A stretch of DNA of 64,000 bases from positions 1 to 64,000 of IMG/VR virus record IMGVR_UViG_3300027749_002876. One strand, 5' to 3'. Origin of the DNA: a virus. The position numbers and the translations under genes are program-made. The notes below the pieces were generated by a model, which worked only from the letters and a program-made list of their open reading frames with translations, searched no databases and was not told the DNA's origin. Position 1 is the stretch's first letter, and every line of letters starts with the position of its first letter. This document shows, one piece after another, positions 50,112-57,380 of this stretch.

Positions 50112-51218
50112 ATGAATGTATTAATATTAACTCCCGATCGTGTAGGTAGCACTCTACTACAACGCCTGATAACTGTTTACATGAATGCACATGAATATGA
50201 CAAACCAGTTATTAATTTGCATGAACTCACTAATGGTATAGATTTATATTACAGTGATGTATATAACAGAGAAGTATTAGGTAAGCCTAGAAATGGCAAA
50301 GAATGGGGATACTACCAATCATTGGAAGAAGTAGTAAACAACTTATCAAAAGCTGACCACTATAAAACAGCTAGACTTGCATTATACCATTTAAATAACA
50401 GAAATGATAGTACCGAAGATAAAACTCAATTTTATAATTATATTAATGATAATTTTTATATAATATCCGCACGTAGGAATAATCTATTTGAACACGCTAT
50501 CAGCTGGGGCATTGTTACTGCTAGTAAAAAATTAAATGTGTATACTCATGCTGAAAAAATAGATACCTTCTATAACATATACAAAAATGGCATAACTATT
50601 AATGAGACAACATTGAAAAATTATTTGTATAGTTACAAAGAATATCTTAAATGGTCTGATACTCATTTTAGAGTAGCAAGTTATTTTGACTATGAAAAAG
50701 ACTTAAAAGATATTGAAAAATATATATTGAATTTAGATATATTCCCTAATAAAGAAAAGAAAACATGGAATGATATATTCAATATTGAGTGGAAAGACTG
50801 GAATAAATGCCATAAACTAATTAGTGATGTTGGTTCAATGGATCCCAAGTTATTAGAGTATGCCGGTCCTAAAACTCCTAGCACAGAGTTAGTATTAGAT
50901 AAACTTAAAAACAATTTAAGTTTATTAGATCAAGATTATTTATTAGAACATAGTAAAAAATATATTGCCGCACACAAAGGTATAGGTCAATTAGTACGCA
51001 ATGGTACATTAGTTACCGGCATACCAATTAAATTACAAACTATGGCTGAAAAGAAAAAAGTAATCAAGAACTTTGATGAATGTATTGAAGTATATAATAA
51101 ATGGGTTGATGAAAATAATTTGGGTATTAAATATACCAATGACGAGTTAAAGCAAATTGCCAACGAAGAAGTAAAAAATTGGTACAACGAAGTGCCAAAA
51201 AACTTATTACTAGAATAA
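50112..51218 (+). CDS. Sulfotransferase-like protein
   Basis: LILTPDRVGSTLLQRLI resembles the 5'-phosphosulfate-binding loop of PAPS-dependent sulfotransferases, and ISARRNNLFEHAISW resembles the 3'-phosphate-binding R-x-N segment. The C-terminal third is helical and Lys-rich. It may sulfate glycans or proteins on host or virion. The late promoter sits directly at the start. The fold assignment rests on two motifs. Confidence 0.65.
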   Translation: MNVLILTPDRVGSTLLQRLITVYMNAHEYDKPVINLHELTNGIDLYYSDVYNREVLGKPRNGKEWGYYQSLEEVVNNLSKADHYKTARLALYHLNNRNDSTEDKTQFYNYINDNFYIISARRNNLFEHAISWGIVTASKKLNVYTHAEKIDTFYNIYKNGITINETTLKNYLYSYKEYLKWSDTHFRVASYFDYEKDLKDIEKYILNLDIFPNKEKKTWNDIFNIEWKDWNKCHKLISDVGSMDPKLLEYAGPKTPSTELVLDKLKNNLSLLDQDYLLEHSKKYIAAHKGIGQLVRNGTLVTGIPIKLQTMAEKKKVIKNFDECIEVYNKWVDENNLGIKYTNDELKQIANEEVKNWYNEVPKNLLLE

Positions 51219-51278
51219 TTTATTGACTACCTATTCCTAGCATAATTACTAATATACAACTTTATTAAAGGAAACCAA

Positions 51279-51476
51279 ATGTCAGAAAAAACAGAACCAT
51301 TAACATTATCAATGAGCCAAGCTGATTTAAGTGTTATTGCAAGCGCAATGGAAAAAAATGTCACTGGATTACAGGAAGAATTTTCTACATTAGAAAAAAG
51401 AGCCATTATAATCAAACAAGAGATTGACCGTCAGGTAGCTATGCTTTCTATAATGAAATTGAAACTAGCAGAGTAA
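51279..51476 (+). CDS. Small coiled-coil protein, 65 aa
   Basis: AAAGGAAA ribosome binding site. Two long helices (about 12-60) with heptad spacing (LQEEFSTLEKRAIIIKQEI) suggest a coiled-coil dimer. It is unassigned. A weak TTGACT lies upstream at 51223 without a good -10. Confidence 0.6.
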   Translation: MSEKTEPLTLSMSQADLSVIASAMEKNVTGLQEEFSTLEKRAIIIKQEIDRQVAMLSIMKLKLAE

Positions 51477-51497
51477 TACTCAAGTATTACATTTTTA

Positions 51498-51513
51498 GCC
51501 CCTCTTTTGGGGC
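51498..51513 (+). other. GC hairpin in the intergenic gap
   Basis: GCCCC / GGGGC with a TCTTTT loop stands between two operons. It lacks a trailing T-run on either strand, so it may act as an insulating hairpin rather than a classic terminator. Confidence 0.5.
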
Positions 51514-51530
51514 GATCCCACACCCAAAAT

Positions 51531-51559
51531 TTGACAATAAATGGACATTGTGCTATAAT
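51531..51559 (+). promoter_or_regulatory. Consensus sigma70 promoter, copy 1
   Basis: Perfect TTGACA (51531) and TATAAT (51554) with a 17-base spacer and an extended -10 TGC. The start of the spacer, ATAAATGG, is shared with the promoters at 51868, 52190 and 52454. Confidence 0.92.
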
Positions 51560-51591
51560 AGAATCTTAAACAGTAAAGAAAAGGAAACGAA

Positions 51592-51864
51592 ATGTCAGCA
51601 CTTACAGAATACACATTGGAAATCTACAAAATAGACAAGCGTACCAAAGAGGGTAAGCGACTGGTTGCAAAACAAGATTTTGCTCCTAGTACTAAAGACT
51701 ACATTTCTTGTGTAGCCGAAGGTAAGCGTAAGTTGGGTTTAGTTGTTGAAGTGTTTGAGACCTTTGTTACCCGCAAAAACTTGATGGGTGGCAAGTCATT
51801 CCAAGAACGCTATGACACTCCTTACTATTGCTCACCCTCAAGCGAATCGTACTGGTCAATGTAA
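51592..51864 (+). CDS. Small protein, 90 aa, probably early
   Basis: AAGGAAACG precedes the ATG. It is basic (pattern KIDKRTKEGKRLVAKQDF) with an aromatic/serine tail (SFQERYDTPYYCSPSSES). Its consensus host promoter suggests strong early expression, as for host-takeover proteins. No family is recognised. Confidence 0.65.
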   Translation: MSALTEYTLEIYKIDKRTKEGKRLVAKQDFAPSTKDYISCVAEGKRKLGLVVEVFETFVTRKNLMGGKSFQERYDTPYYCSPSSESYWSM

Positions 51865-51867
51865 AGG

Positions 51868-51896
51868 TTGACAATAAATGGATTTGGGTGTATAAT
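51868..51896 (+). promoter_or_regulatory. Consensus sigma70 promoter, copy 2
   Basis: TTGACA (51868) and TATAAT (51891) with a 17-base spacer beginning ATAAATGG, identical at both hexamers to copy 1. Confidence 0.92.
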
Positions 51897-51926
51897 ACTT
51901 GTATTGACTTAACTAAAGGACTAAAA

Positions 51927-52193
51927 ATGACTAAGAAAATCTCTATCAAAGTATTCGGTGATCCCGGACACGCTTGGGCACGTTTCCCCAAAGCTAAGTT
52001 GGTTAGTCTTGGTATCGCTGATAAGATCACTCCTTACAGTTACCAAAATGGTACTAATGCTTTCCTTGAGGAAGACTGTGATTTGTCAACACTGATGGCA
52101 GTTCTTAAGGCCAAAGGTTATGAAGTAAAATTTAATGAGAGTTTTACCAACAAACAAAGCAAAATCCGCGGTTATTGCTCATACAAAATTTGA
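51927..52193 (+). CDS. Small protein, 88 aa, probably early
   Basis: The ATG at 51927 follows AAAGGA; the longer frame upstream runs through the promoter. It is alpha/beta (KKISIKVFGDPGHAWARFPKAKL, DLSTLMAVLKAKGYEVKF). The stop codon TGA is the middle of the -35 box of the next promoter, showing how densely these units are packed. Confidence 0.65.
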   Translation: MTKKISIKVFGDPGHAWARFPKAKLVSLGIADKITPYSYQNGTNAFLEEDCDLSTLMAVLKAKGYEVKFNESFTNKQSKIRGYCSYKI

Positions 52194-52218
52194 CAATAAA
52201 TGGGCATTGTGCTATAAT
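52190..52218 (+). promoter_or_regulatory. Consensus sigma70 promoter, copy 3, leaderless
   Basis: TTGACA (52190) and TATAAT (52213), 17-base spacer beginning ATAAATGG. The -35 overlaps the upstream stop codon. Six bases separate TATAAT from the ATG at 52225. Confidence 0.92.
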
Positions 52219-52224
52219 TCATTT

Positions 52225-52449
52225 ATGAAATCAAAAATCTTTATTAATCAACGTGACAATGACAAGTATTTCAAACAGAAAATGCCTACATGGCGCAATG
52301 GTTTCTGTGAAATAGTCCGTAATGTCACGATTGAAAAGGACCCGCACGACATTTACCTAGACGGTGAGTGGGGTTACATTACGGTCTATGGCCGTAAGAT
52401 TTATGTCACACGGGCCGGCACTGAATTTGCATTTGAAATTCGTGGCTAA
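52225..52449 (+). CDS. Small protein, 74 aa, probably early and leaderless
   Basis: The ATG at 52225 coincides with the expected transcription start, and no ribosome binding site precedes it. Residues are mixed with many aromatic and charged side chains (QRDNDKYFKQKMPTWRNGF, YLDGEWGYITVYGRKIYV). No family is recognised. Confidence 0.6.
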   Translation: MKSKIFINQRDNDKYFKQKMPTWRNGFCEIVRNVTIEKDPHDIYLDGEWGYITVYGRKIYVTRAGTEFAFEIRG

Positions 52450-52453
52450 AAGG

Positions 52454-52482
52454 TTGACAATAAATGGTTTTGGGTGTATAAT
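52454..52482 (+). promoter_or_regulatory. Consensus sigma70 promoter, copy 4
   Basis: TTGACA (52454) and TATAAT (52477) with a 17-base spacer. From TATAAT on it repeats the TATAATAGAATCTTAAACAG of copy 1 exactly. Confidence 0.92.
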
Positions 52483-52516
52483 AGAATCTTAAACAGTTAA
52501 ACAACAGGAGTTAAAA

Positions 52517-52774
52517 ATGTCAGCATTAAACACATATCTGGTACGTAAGAACGCATACGCTACAATCTTTGGTGCTAAAGCACTTACTTTAGACAATGCT
52601 ACTGACCGTCAGAAGATTGCCGATAGTATTGATTCAGATTTGAGTCCCGAGAATCTTACATGCGACGGCGAGTTGCCCCGTAGTTTGGTTCAGAAACGTT
52701 ATAAGGAATTGACAAAGGCGGCACGTGAATTGCAAAAGTTGGACCCATCTGTTAAGTTTTACGAATTTGTTTAA
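52517..52774 (+). CDS. Small protein, 85 aa, probably early
   Basis: Opens MSALNTYLVRKNAYAT after CAGGAG. Its start MSAL(N/T)(T/E)Y resembles that of the gene at 51592, and both follow copies of the same promoter. The middle is helical. Unknown role. Confidence 0.65.
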   Translation: MSALNTYLVRKNAYATIFGAKALTLDNATDRQKIADSIDSDLSPENLTCDGELPRSLVQKRYKELTKAARELQKLDPSVKFYEFV

Positions 52775-52783
52775 GGAGTAGAC

Positions 52784-53437
52784 ATGGCTCGCTATCAGAA
52801 ACCCGTTCTTAATCTTGTGGCCGACAACGTGTGGGGTGCGGCATGTCAGGCACAACGATTCAATGGCAGTTATGTTAAGTTGAGTGTTTTGACTGAAGAA
52901 GACAAATCCTCTAACAAACTATCCAATAGTCAACTGATAGAAACTTTCATGGTTGATTCTAGTTTGATTACTGAAGAAGACATGGCACAAGGCAAAAAAG
53001 TTCGTGCTTTTTATCAAGCATTCACTTTCAAAATCTTGCAAGGCAAACACCTAAATGATTTTGACAATACTGCAATGGTGATTGCCAATCGTGATGTTAT
53101 CACTAGCAATTATGATGTTGCGGTTATCGCTAGTTTGCCTAGTTGCTATGAACGTGGTGTTAAGCGTCAATCAGTAGACCGGCGTATTAACTTTGCACGT
53201 GGTGGCTTTATAGGTTCTCTTGGTAAGAAGGTTTCAACAAGTGTTGAAGTATTGAGGTCAGTGTACTCACAAACTTACAATGTAAATTTTGTAACCGGTA
53301 TCAATGATGATGACCAAGTTGTATTCTTTGCTTACAAGAAAGAATTGGAAGCAGGAAAGATGTACGACATTTACGGCAATGTGAAAGCACACCGTGATAC
53401 TACAACCCAACTTAATCGTGTAAAGGTGATTGCATGA
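52784..53437 (+). CDS. Hypothetical protein, 217 aa
   Basis: An AAGGAG lies nine bases upstream. The protein is alpha/beta, with no signal or membrane segment; CQAQRFNGSYVKLSVLTEED and RRINFARGGFIGSLGKK stand out. I recall similar phage proteins but no function. It is co-transcribed with copy 4 of the promoter. Confidence 0.65.
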   Translation: MARYQKPVLNLVADNVWGAACQAQRFNGSYVKLSVLTEEDKSSNKLSNSQLIETFMVDSSLITEEDMAQGKKVRAFYQAFTFKILQGKHLNDFDNTAMVIANRDVITSNYDVAVIASLPSCYERGVKRQSVDRRINFARGGFIGSLGKKVSTSVEVLRSVYSQTYNVNFVTGINDDDQVVFFAYKKELEAGKMYDIYGNVKAHRDTTTQLNRVKVIA

Positions 53438-53661
53438 ATACAGAATTGATTCAGAAATTAGAGTCGCAATGTATCGTCCGTGAAATGCGAGGTACTAATG
53501 CGTTTGATAATTATATGGTTGATCGGTTCGATACTGAAAAGTTTGCAGAACTGATTGTTAAAGAATGTGACCGATATGCACGTAGTGCATGGGAACATGG
53601 CCCGTTGTTAGGTAGAGATTTACTAATCCATTTTGGAGTTGAGGAGATGAATGATGAATAA
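53434..53661 (+). CDS. FAELIVKEC/HFGVEE family small protein, 75 aa
   Basis: KFAELIVKECDRYARSAWEHGP ends in LLIHFGVEE, the signature of a small helical family repeated at 54575, 54901 and 55083. ATGA overlap with the preceding gene. These short proteins are widespread in phages and have no known function. Confidence 0.65.
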   Translation: MNTELIQKLESQCIVREMRGTNAFDNYMVDRFDTEKFAELIVKECDRYARSAWEHGPLLGRDLLIHFGVEEMNDE

Positions 53662-53884
53662 AGATATGCAAATTTTGTTTAAGCAAGCAGGTGGTTATAT
53701 TGAAACTGATGAAGAGGGTAATATTTTTACCTATGCACATGATTTTGATCCTGAACAATTTGCCCGATCACTAGTTATGGAGTGCTATCAGACATTAATC
53801 AATCATGGTTATACGGATGCGGCACATGTGTTAGAAACAGAGTTTGCTGAAGAATGGCAAAAATATGAATTTCCGGAGATTTGA
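53651..53884 (+). CDS. Divergent member of the FAELIVxEC family, 77 aa
   Basis: QFARSLVMECYQTLINHGYTDAAHVLE keeps the helix pattern F-A-x-x-L-V-x-E-C but the HFGVEE tail is degraded to EFAEEWQ. Either of two adjacent ATGs (53651, 53654) could start it. Confidence 0.6.
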   Translation: MMNKDMQILFKQAGGYIETDEEGNIFTYAHDFDPEQFARSLVMECYQTLINHGYTDAAHVLETEFAEEWQKYEFPEI

Positions 53885-53885
53885 A

Positions 53886-54014
53886 ATGACAAATTTATTA
53901 GTGGGTTTTATTCTTGGTATTGTTGTCTCAACGGTAGGCTTTAGTGGTATCGCTAAGATGGCTGACAGAGGCGTGGACAAGGTTAAAGAAGTAACCATCG
54001 AACAAGCCAAGTGA
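53886..54014 (+). CDS. Small membrane peptide, 42 aa
   Basis: MTNLLVGFILGIVVSTVGFSG is a hydrophobic N-terminal anchor followed by a charged tail (KVKEVTIEQAK). It is in a dense gene cluster; role unknown. Confidence 0.55.
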   Translation: MTNLLVGFILGIVVSTVGFSGIAKMADRGVDKVKEVTIEQAK

Positions 54015-54043
54015 AATTTAAACGCAAACAACTGGAGGATAAA

Positions 54044-54469
54044 ATGGGTCTAGATATGTATGCTTATGTTGCCGGCCGAAAAGGTCAACAAAGTGAATAT
54101 TATGAAACTGCTGAGTTTGACAAAACCATGAATGAGTTTGTAAGCAATACGGTGAATAAACCATATGAGATTGCTTATTGGCGTAAACATCCTAATCTAC
54201 ATGGTTGGATGGAACGTCTTTGGGAGCGCAAAGGAAAACCCGGTGCAGGAGAAACTGAAACATTCAATGGCATTGAGTTAGAACTAAACTGGGATGACTT
54301 GGATGAGCTTGAACGAGCAGTACGACACGGTCAACTTCCAGACACACAGGGTTTCTTCTTTGGGAATCCTGCAGACAGTCATTACTATGAGCAAGACCTT
54401 GAGTTTGTAAACAACGCTAAGGCAGAAGTGTTCTTAGGATTGAAAGTATTTTACAACAGTAGCTGGTGA
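54044..54469 (+). CDS. Conserved phage protein starting MGLDMY, 141 aa
   Basis: The ATG at 54044 has GGAGG upstream; the earlier GTG gives an unconvincing extension. The start MGLDMYAYVAG and the later pattern EIAYWRKHPNLHGWMERLW and PDTQGFFFGNP mark a family I know only as conserved in phages. No catalytic motif. Confidence 0.65.
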   Translation: MGLDMYAYVAGRKGQQSEYYETAEFDKTMNEFVSNTVNKPYEIAYWRKHPNLHGWMERLWERKGKPGAGETETFNGIELELNWDDLDELERAVRHGQLPDTQGFFFGNPADSHYYEQDLEFVNNAKAEVFLGLKVFYNSSW

Positions 54470-54582
54470 TGTATATCACAAATAAATACGATTCAGTTAG
54501 GTTGCCATATAGCGAAGAAATGTTAGAATGGTTATTGGCAACTTATCCTAAATCACAATATAGAGTAGTAGAAGATGAATGA
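54469..54582 (+). CDS. Small protein, 37 aa
   Basis: MYITNKYDSVRLPYSEEMLE starts an ATGA-coupled frame between two clear genes; it overlaps the next gene by eight bases. AATAAATA at 54481 lies inside the coding sequence and is not counted as a promoter. Confidence 0.5.
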   Translation: MYITNKYDSVRLPYSEEMLEWLLATYPKSQYRVVEDE

Positions 54583-54904
54583 AAATATCAAAGCAGGTGC
54601 AGATATTCACGCCGGTGACGGTGGATACAGTTTAGGCACACAAGAAAAGCATGACGAGTTTGTCAAAGGTCGTAATCAATCATTAGGTAAGATGCGAATT
54701 CGAGAATTAATGACGCAAGCTGGTACTGACACTAGCGGTAAGTGGATGGGTATTGAACATGCTGAAAAGTTCGCCGAGTTGATTGTTAGGGAATGTGCCA
54801 ATCATTGTGATTTACTATTAGATCATAAGATTAGTTCAGAATGGTCAAGAGGAACACACGATTGTTCCAGAGCGATTAAACAACATTTCGGAGTTAAAGA
54901 ATGA
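54575..54904 (+). CDS. FAELIVREC/HFGVKE family protein, 109 aa
   Basis: The longest member of the tandem family. EKFAELIVRECANHCDLLL is followed by IKQHFGVKE at the end. An N-terminal extension (about 1-55) carries a Gly-rich motif GADIHAGDGGYSLG. The ATGA overlap at its end leads to the next member. Confidence 0.65.
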   Translation: MNENIKAGADIHAGDGGYSLGTQEKHDEFVKGRNQSLGKMRIRELMTQAGTDTSGKWMGIEHAEKFAELIVRECANHCDLLLDHKISSEWSRGTHDCSRAIKQHFGVKE

Positions 54905-55086
54905 ACGAACGAATTTTAGAATTAGCAAGACAAGTATGGCCTGATCCTAATACCAGCCATGTCAATCACAAAAAGTTCGCCGAGTTGATTGTTAGGGAAT
55001 GTATGGACACGGTGGCTAATTGTAAAGGTACAACCAAATTTGACCATTGGAATACAATCAAAGAACATTTCGGAGTTGAAGAATGA
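54901..55086 (+). CDS. FAELIVREC/HFGVEE family protein, 61 aa
   Basis: MNERILELARQVW, KKFAELIVRECMDTVANC and IKEHFGVEE at the end show the core family pattern. ATGA overlaps on both sides. The block from KFAELIVREC is close to that of the previous gene, suggesting recent tandem duplication. Confidence 0.68.
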   Translation: MNERILELARQVWPDPNTSHVNHKKFAELIVRECMDTVANCKGTTKFDHWNTIKEHFGVEE

Positions 55087-55280
55087 ACGAACGAATTCGA
55101 CAACTTGCTGAACAAGTGGATAAAGAGTTCAATAGTCCTTATGACAGGCACAAAGCAATTGAGAAGTTTGCTTTGTTAATTGTGAAAGAATGTCAGAAAT
55201 TAAATTCAAAAGAATTGTCAATCACGGCCATTGAACGGTTGCTACCATTGTATAAAGAACATTTCGGAGTTGAAGAATGA
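55083..55280 (+). CDS. FA-LIVKEC/HFGVEE family protein, 65 aa
   Basis: MNERIRQLAEQVDKEF resembles the start of the previous gene and KEHFGVEE is its end. The middle has KFALLIVKECQKL. A third clear copy in the tandem array. Confidence 0.68.
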   Translation: MNERIRQLAEQVDKEFNSPYDRHKAIEKFALLIVKECQKLNSKELSITAIERLLPLYKEHFGVEE

Positions 55281-55402
55281 TTCCATGGTATAAGAAATTA
55301 TTGCTTATGATTATAGCACCTTTTATTATTGGTGCTTGGTGTGTAATGAATCCCCGTAAAGTATGGGTACAGGCTAAAAAAGATTTTGGAGTTAAAGAAT
55401 GA
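55277..55402 (+). CDS. Small membrane peptide ending DFGVKE, 41 aa
   Basis: Residues 6-25 form a hydrophobic span (LLLMIIAPFIIGAWCVM); the end AKKDFGVKE matches the tandem family tail, so this looks like a fusion of a membrane segment to the family's last exon-like stretch. ATGA overlaps precede and follow it, the latter with the DNA ligase. Confidence 0.6.
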   Translation: MIPWYKKLLLMIIAPFIIGAWCVMNPRKVWVQAKKDFGVKE

Positions 55403-56745
55403 GTGCAAGTTGGATTAATAAATTAAATGAATCAGATAGCCGTCTTCATAAGGAAGATATTATCAAACAAGCATTAGAGGCAAGTGTCCTCGGTAGCATT
55501 AATAGTCAAGTGTTTTTAGGCTTTCTCAAAGCCTGTTACAATCCCTACGTAACATTTGGTGTCAAACAGATTCCTGACACAGTTGGTATTGTTGATGCAG
55601 AAAATCCCTGGACTGAATTCAATGAATTAATGGTGCAACTTAGTCACCGTAGGTTGACAGGTCATGCCGCACGTGATGCTATTCAAAGTACGGCTGAACG
55701 ATTTGATAGTGATGAATGGAATACATTCTTAGCACCTATATTGCGTAGGGACTTACGTGCAGGTATCAGTGATAAAACAATCAACAAAATTTGTAAGGGC
55801 ACTGACTACGAGATTCCAATCTTTGGTTGCCAACTAGCAACTAACAGTGAAGGTCGTCCTGAGATGAAGGGTACGAAACGTCTTGAGCCTAAGTTGGATG
55901 GTGTTCGTGCATTGTTCACTGTTATCCCCAGTGACTTTGATATCACTGTAGTTTGCTACAGTCGCAACGGTAAAGTGTTTGAGAACTTTGGTCACATCGA
56001 AAATCAGATTCACGACAATTGGACCAAGATGGTTCGTGCGTGTAATGGTGTAGACCAAGGTCGTAGTCTCGTTGATGGTTTTGTACTTGACGGTGAAGTG
56101 ATTGGACATAGTTTCCAAGAACTTATGCGACAAGCACGCCGAAAAACTGACGCACAGGCAGAGGATAGTGTATTAAACATCTTTGACATTATCCCTCTCG
56201 CAGACTTCCGTCGAGGTCATTGGAACGCACAATTGCGTAAGCGTATTGCTTTGCTTGATAGTATGCGCCCAGTTGTTGATACAATGCCCAATGTTGAACT
56301 ACTGCCACACATCATGGTTGACTTAGATACAGCCGCAGGTAAGGATCAACTTGAGCGTTATGCTAAGGACAACGTTAATGCAGGATTTGAAGGCATTATG
56401 ATTAAAGAATTAGAAGCCCCATATCAGTGCAAGCGTAGCACTGATTGGATGAAGTGGAAGCCCACTATTACTGTAGACTTAGAGGTTGTAGGTGTTGAAG
56501 AAGGTACTGGACGTAATCTTGGACGCTTGGGAGCACTTGTTTGTGCAGGTGTAGATGATGGGAAAGAAATTTCAGTCAATGTTGGTAGTGGCTTTAGTGA
56601 CGGTGATAGAGATGATTACTGGAATAATCGCAATCTGGTCATTGGCAGAACTTGTGAGGTACTGTGTGATGTGATTACACAAAACCAAGATGGTACATAC
56701 AGTTTGCGCTTTCCACGCTTTGTTAGATTCCGTGATGACAAATAA
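55399..56745 (+). CDS. 30: ATP-dependent DNA ligase
   Basis: Motif I is EPKLDGVRA with the adenylated Lys165; FENFGHIENQ, DGEVIG, FEGIMIKELEAPYQ and WMKWKPT are motifs III-V, and the C-terminal OB fold follows. T4 gp30-type ligase (448 residues against 487). It seals Okazaki fragments and nicks, working with gp43 and RNase H. The start overlaps the preceding gene by ATGA. Confidence 0.95.
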   Translation: MSASWINKLNESDSRLHKEDIIKQALEASVLGSINSQVFLGFLKACYNPYVTFGVKQIPDTVGIVDAENPWTEFNELMVQLSHRRLTGHAARDAIQSTAERFDSDEWNTFLAPILRRDLRAGISDKTINKICKGTDYEIPIFGCQLATNSEGRPEMKGTKRLEPKLDGVRALFTVIPSDFDITVVCYSRNGKVFENFGHIENQIHDNWTKMVRACNGVDQGRSLVDGFVLDGEVIGHSFQELMRQARRKTDAQAEDSVLNIFDIIPLADFRRGHWNAQLRKRIALLDSMRPVVDTMPNVELLPHIMVDLDTAAGKDQLERYAKDNVNAGFEGIMIKELEAPYQCKRSTDWMKWKPTITVDLEVVGVEEGTGRNLGRLGALVCAGVDDGKEISVNVGSGFSDGDRDDYWNNRNLVIGRTCEVLCDVITQNQDGTYSLRFPRFVRFRDDK

Positions 56746-56748
56746 ATA
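56741..56748 (+). promoter_or_regulatory. Late-type promoter AATAAATA, leaderless geometry
   Basis: AATAAATA ends five bases before the ATG at 56754, the same distance as at 50099. It includes the ligase stop codon. One mismatch from the perfect core. Confidence 0.5.
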
Positions 56749-56753
56749 CATGT

Positions 56754-57305
56754 ATGATAATAGAACCTGTATGCCATAAATTGTTTCAAGTAACTGATAT
56801 ATTACCTGAATCAGCATGTGAAGAAATTAAAAATCTTAATTGGTTAAATTTACCGGCTGAAAGTCCTCCCTTACAAGAACTGATGATACGTAAAAGAATC
56901 AAAGATGAAGAAATTCCAACTTTAGTTAAAATAAATCAATTACTTGAAAAGCATGGAAAGGAAATAGGCAAACTGCTAAATCTTAAGTTTAATCACATAC
57001 GCACACTTTGGTGGTTAGACTTACCCGGATTTACATCGGGTATTCATATTGATAGTACAGGTTGCCCTGCATTGCAAGCATATTGGATCGGTCCTAGTAG
57101 TGAGTATGGTACACATTTTTATACTACCGGAGATTACATTCCCAAACCTGCTAATTTAATTAAAGGTTTTGACTTTATTCCAAACACCGGCTATTTAAAT
57201 GATTTAGCAGGGTCTGATTCTGAAAAAATATATCACGGGATGTTAAATCCTGTACCCGAAAATACTTTCAGAATATCTTCCTATACTCAGTTTTGGACTG
57301 AGTAA
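56754..57305 (+). CDS. 2OG-Fe(II) oxygenase-like protein
   Basis: GIHIDSTGCPALQAYWIGP carries the HxD iron pair; KIYHGM gives the distal His and FRISSYTQF an Arg for the cosubstrate. The length (183) suits small phage oxygenases. The similarity to the enzyme at 21500 is slight. Substrate unknown. Confidence 0.7.
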   Translation: MIIEPVCHKLFQVTDILPESACEEIKNLNWLNLPAESPPLQELMIRKRIKDEEIPTLVKINQLLEKHGKEIGKLLNLKFNHIRTLWWLDLPGFTSGIHIDSTGCPALQAYWIGPSSEYGTHFYTTGDYIPKPANLIKGFDFIPNTGYLNDLAGSDSEKIYHGMLNPVPENTFRISSYTQFWTE

Positions 57306-57319
57306 TTTTACCAATTTAA

Positions 57320-57348
57320 TTTACAACAAGTTATATTGATGTTACAAT
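57320..57348 (+). promoter_or_regulatory. Sigma70-like promoter
   Basis: TTTACA (57320-57325) and TACAAT (57343-57348), 17-base spacer, upstream of the gene at 57381 with CGGAG ribosome binding site. Confidence 0.55.
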
Positions 57349-57380
57349 CGTAGCATCATAAACTAATTACGGAGAACATA

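Noticed and set aside
51223-51255. Sigma70 promoter TTGACT ahead of the gene at 51279
   Set aside because: No acceptable -10 hexamer lies 16-18 bases downstream; CATAAT is only 12 bases away.
51498-51513. Intrinsic terminator
   Set aside because: The GCCCC/GGGGC hairpin has no following T-run on either strand; it is listed only as a hairpin.
54481-54488. AATAAATA as a late promoter
   Set aside because: It lies inside the coding frame of the small gene at 54469 and the following gene is already coupled by overlap.
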